Below are positions 63,841 to 64,000 of a DNA stretch of 64,000 nt, one piece after another. The position numbers and the translations under genes are program-made. Location of the stretch: assembly GCF_000092065.1 (NCBI RefSeq), contig NC_009363.1:186001-250000 (forward strand). Reading direction: 5' to 3'. The stretch comes from Ostreococcus lucimarinus CCE9901 (taxonomy: Eukaryota > Chlorophyta > Mamiellophyceae > Mamiellales > Bathycoccaceae). A model generated the notes under the pieces. It worked only from the letters and a program-made list of their open reading frames with translations, made no database searches and was not told where the DNA came from. Positions within the stretch are counted from its first letter, which is position 1. Each line of letters starts with the position of its first letter.

Positions 63841-64000
63841 GCGCGGTGTCACCCTTTTTTCAAATAAATTCGCAGTAGATTACATTCTTTTATCCGTCGT
63901 GTGGACTAGAACCCTATTCGACTAGAACCGTGATTGTATCAAACGCCTACTCTCCTCTCTATTTCACGCACTTCTTTAGATGCCTCAGGACGTCGCCGAC
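63841..64000. other. 3' flank of the helicase and window end
   Basis: 160 bp. An AATAAA at 63863-63868 lies 23 bp past the helicase stop and may serve polyadenylation. GACTAGAACC occurs twice (63904 and 63920). An ATG at 63980 opens MPQDVAD and runs to the edge on the plus strand; it may be the start of the next gene, but seven codons are too few to judge. Confidence 0.35.

Overview
The window is nuclear DNA of a picoplanktonic green alga of the Mamiellophyceae, most likely an Ostreococcus species. The evidence is the genome style: coding sequences fill nearly everything, spacers are mostly 40-300 bp, GC is high (around 60% by eye, with CG-saturated gene starts), most genes lack introns, and the few introns are short with GTGCGY-like donors and a CTGAC-like branch site. 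Products are eukaryotic and plant-like: plastid TAB2, thylakoid DUF1499, ascorbate peroxidase, GET3, CONSTANS-like, ataxin-3 and V-ATPase E. I count about 40 genes, no tRNA or rRNA genes, no CRISPR and no intact transposon.

Layout. 0-8 kb: a spliced, Cys-rich USP-like gene (-), the KEOPS kinase Bud32, TAB2, GPI transamidase GAA1, an EMB8-type hydrolase (-) and a SAP30-like subunit. 7.6-16.6 kb: U2A' (-), an unknown protein, ataxin-3, a small spliced gene, a spliced CONSTANS-like B-box/CCT gene (-), plastid GET3, spliced V-ATPase E and EAF6 (-). 16.7-30 kb: a lipase-like protein (-), GCFC/PAXBP1 (-), an unknown 1029-aa protein, a formiminotransferase, a Cys-rich protein, a DUF1499 lumen protein (-) and an SDE3/MOV10 helicase (-). 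30-33.4 kb: an odd island of lower GC with a triplicated membrane protein, bracketed by two copies of the 3' end of the ascorbate peroxidase gene; one copy is fused in frame to a foreign Walker A fragment. 33.4-45 kb: ascorbate peroxidase (-), a phosphoesterase, a membrane coiled-coil protein (-), the MYST acetyltransferase, unknowns, COMMD4 (-), an SDR (-) and a type I membrane protein (-). 45-64 kb: VPS18, ADPRM-like phosphatase, a selenocysteine MsrA (-) with a SECIS element in its 3' UTR, a ubiquitin-like protein (-), a plastid hydrolase, a secreted repeat protein (-), a YqaJ nuclease, the HIRA-complex subunit CABIN1/Hir3 and an organellar DEAD-box helicase.

Genes alternate between head-to-head and tail-to-tail pairs, so about eleven short spacers probably act as shared bidirectional promoters. 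Functionally the window is a mixture of housekeeping genes. Chromatin factors recur (SAP30-like, EAF6, Tip60/Esa1-type MYST, CABIN1), as do vesicle, vacuole and endosome genes (GET3, V-ATPase E, VPS18, COMMD4) and plastid genes. The most notable findings are the in-frame TGA in MsrA together with a well-formed SECIS, and the 30-33.4 kb island. Several spliced genes (CONSTANS-like, V-ATPase E, the 84-aa protein, the USP-like gene) are not visible as single open frames and were assembled by reading splice signals. All functional calls are by eye from motifs; no search was run.
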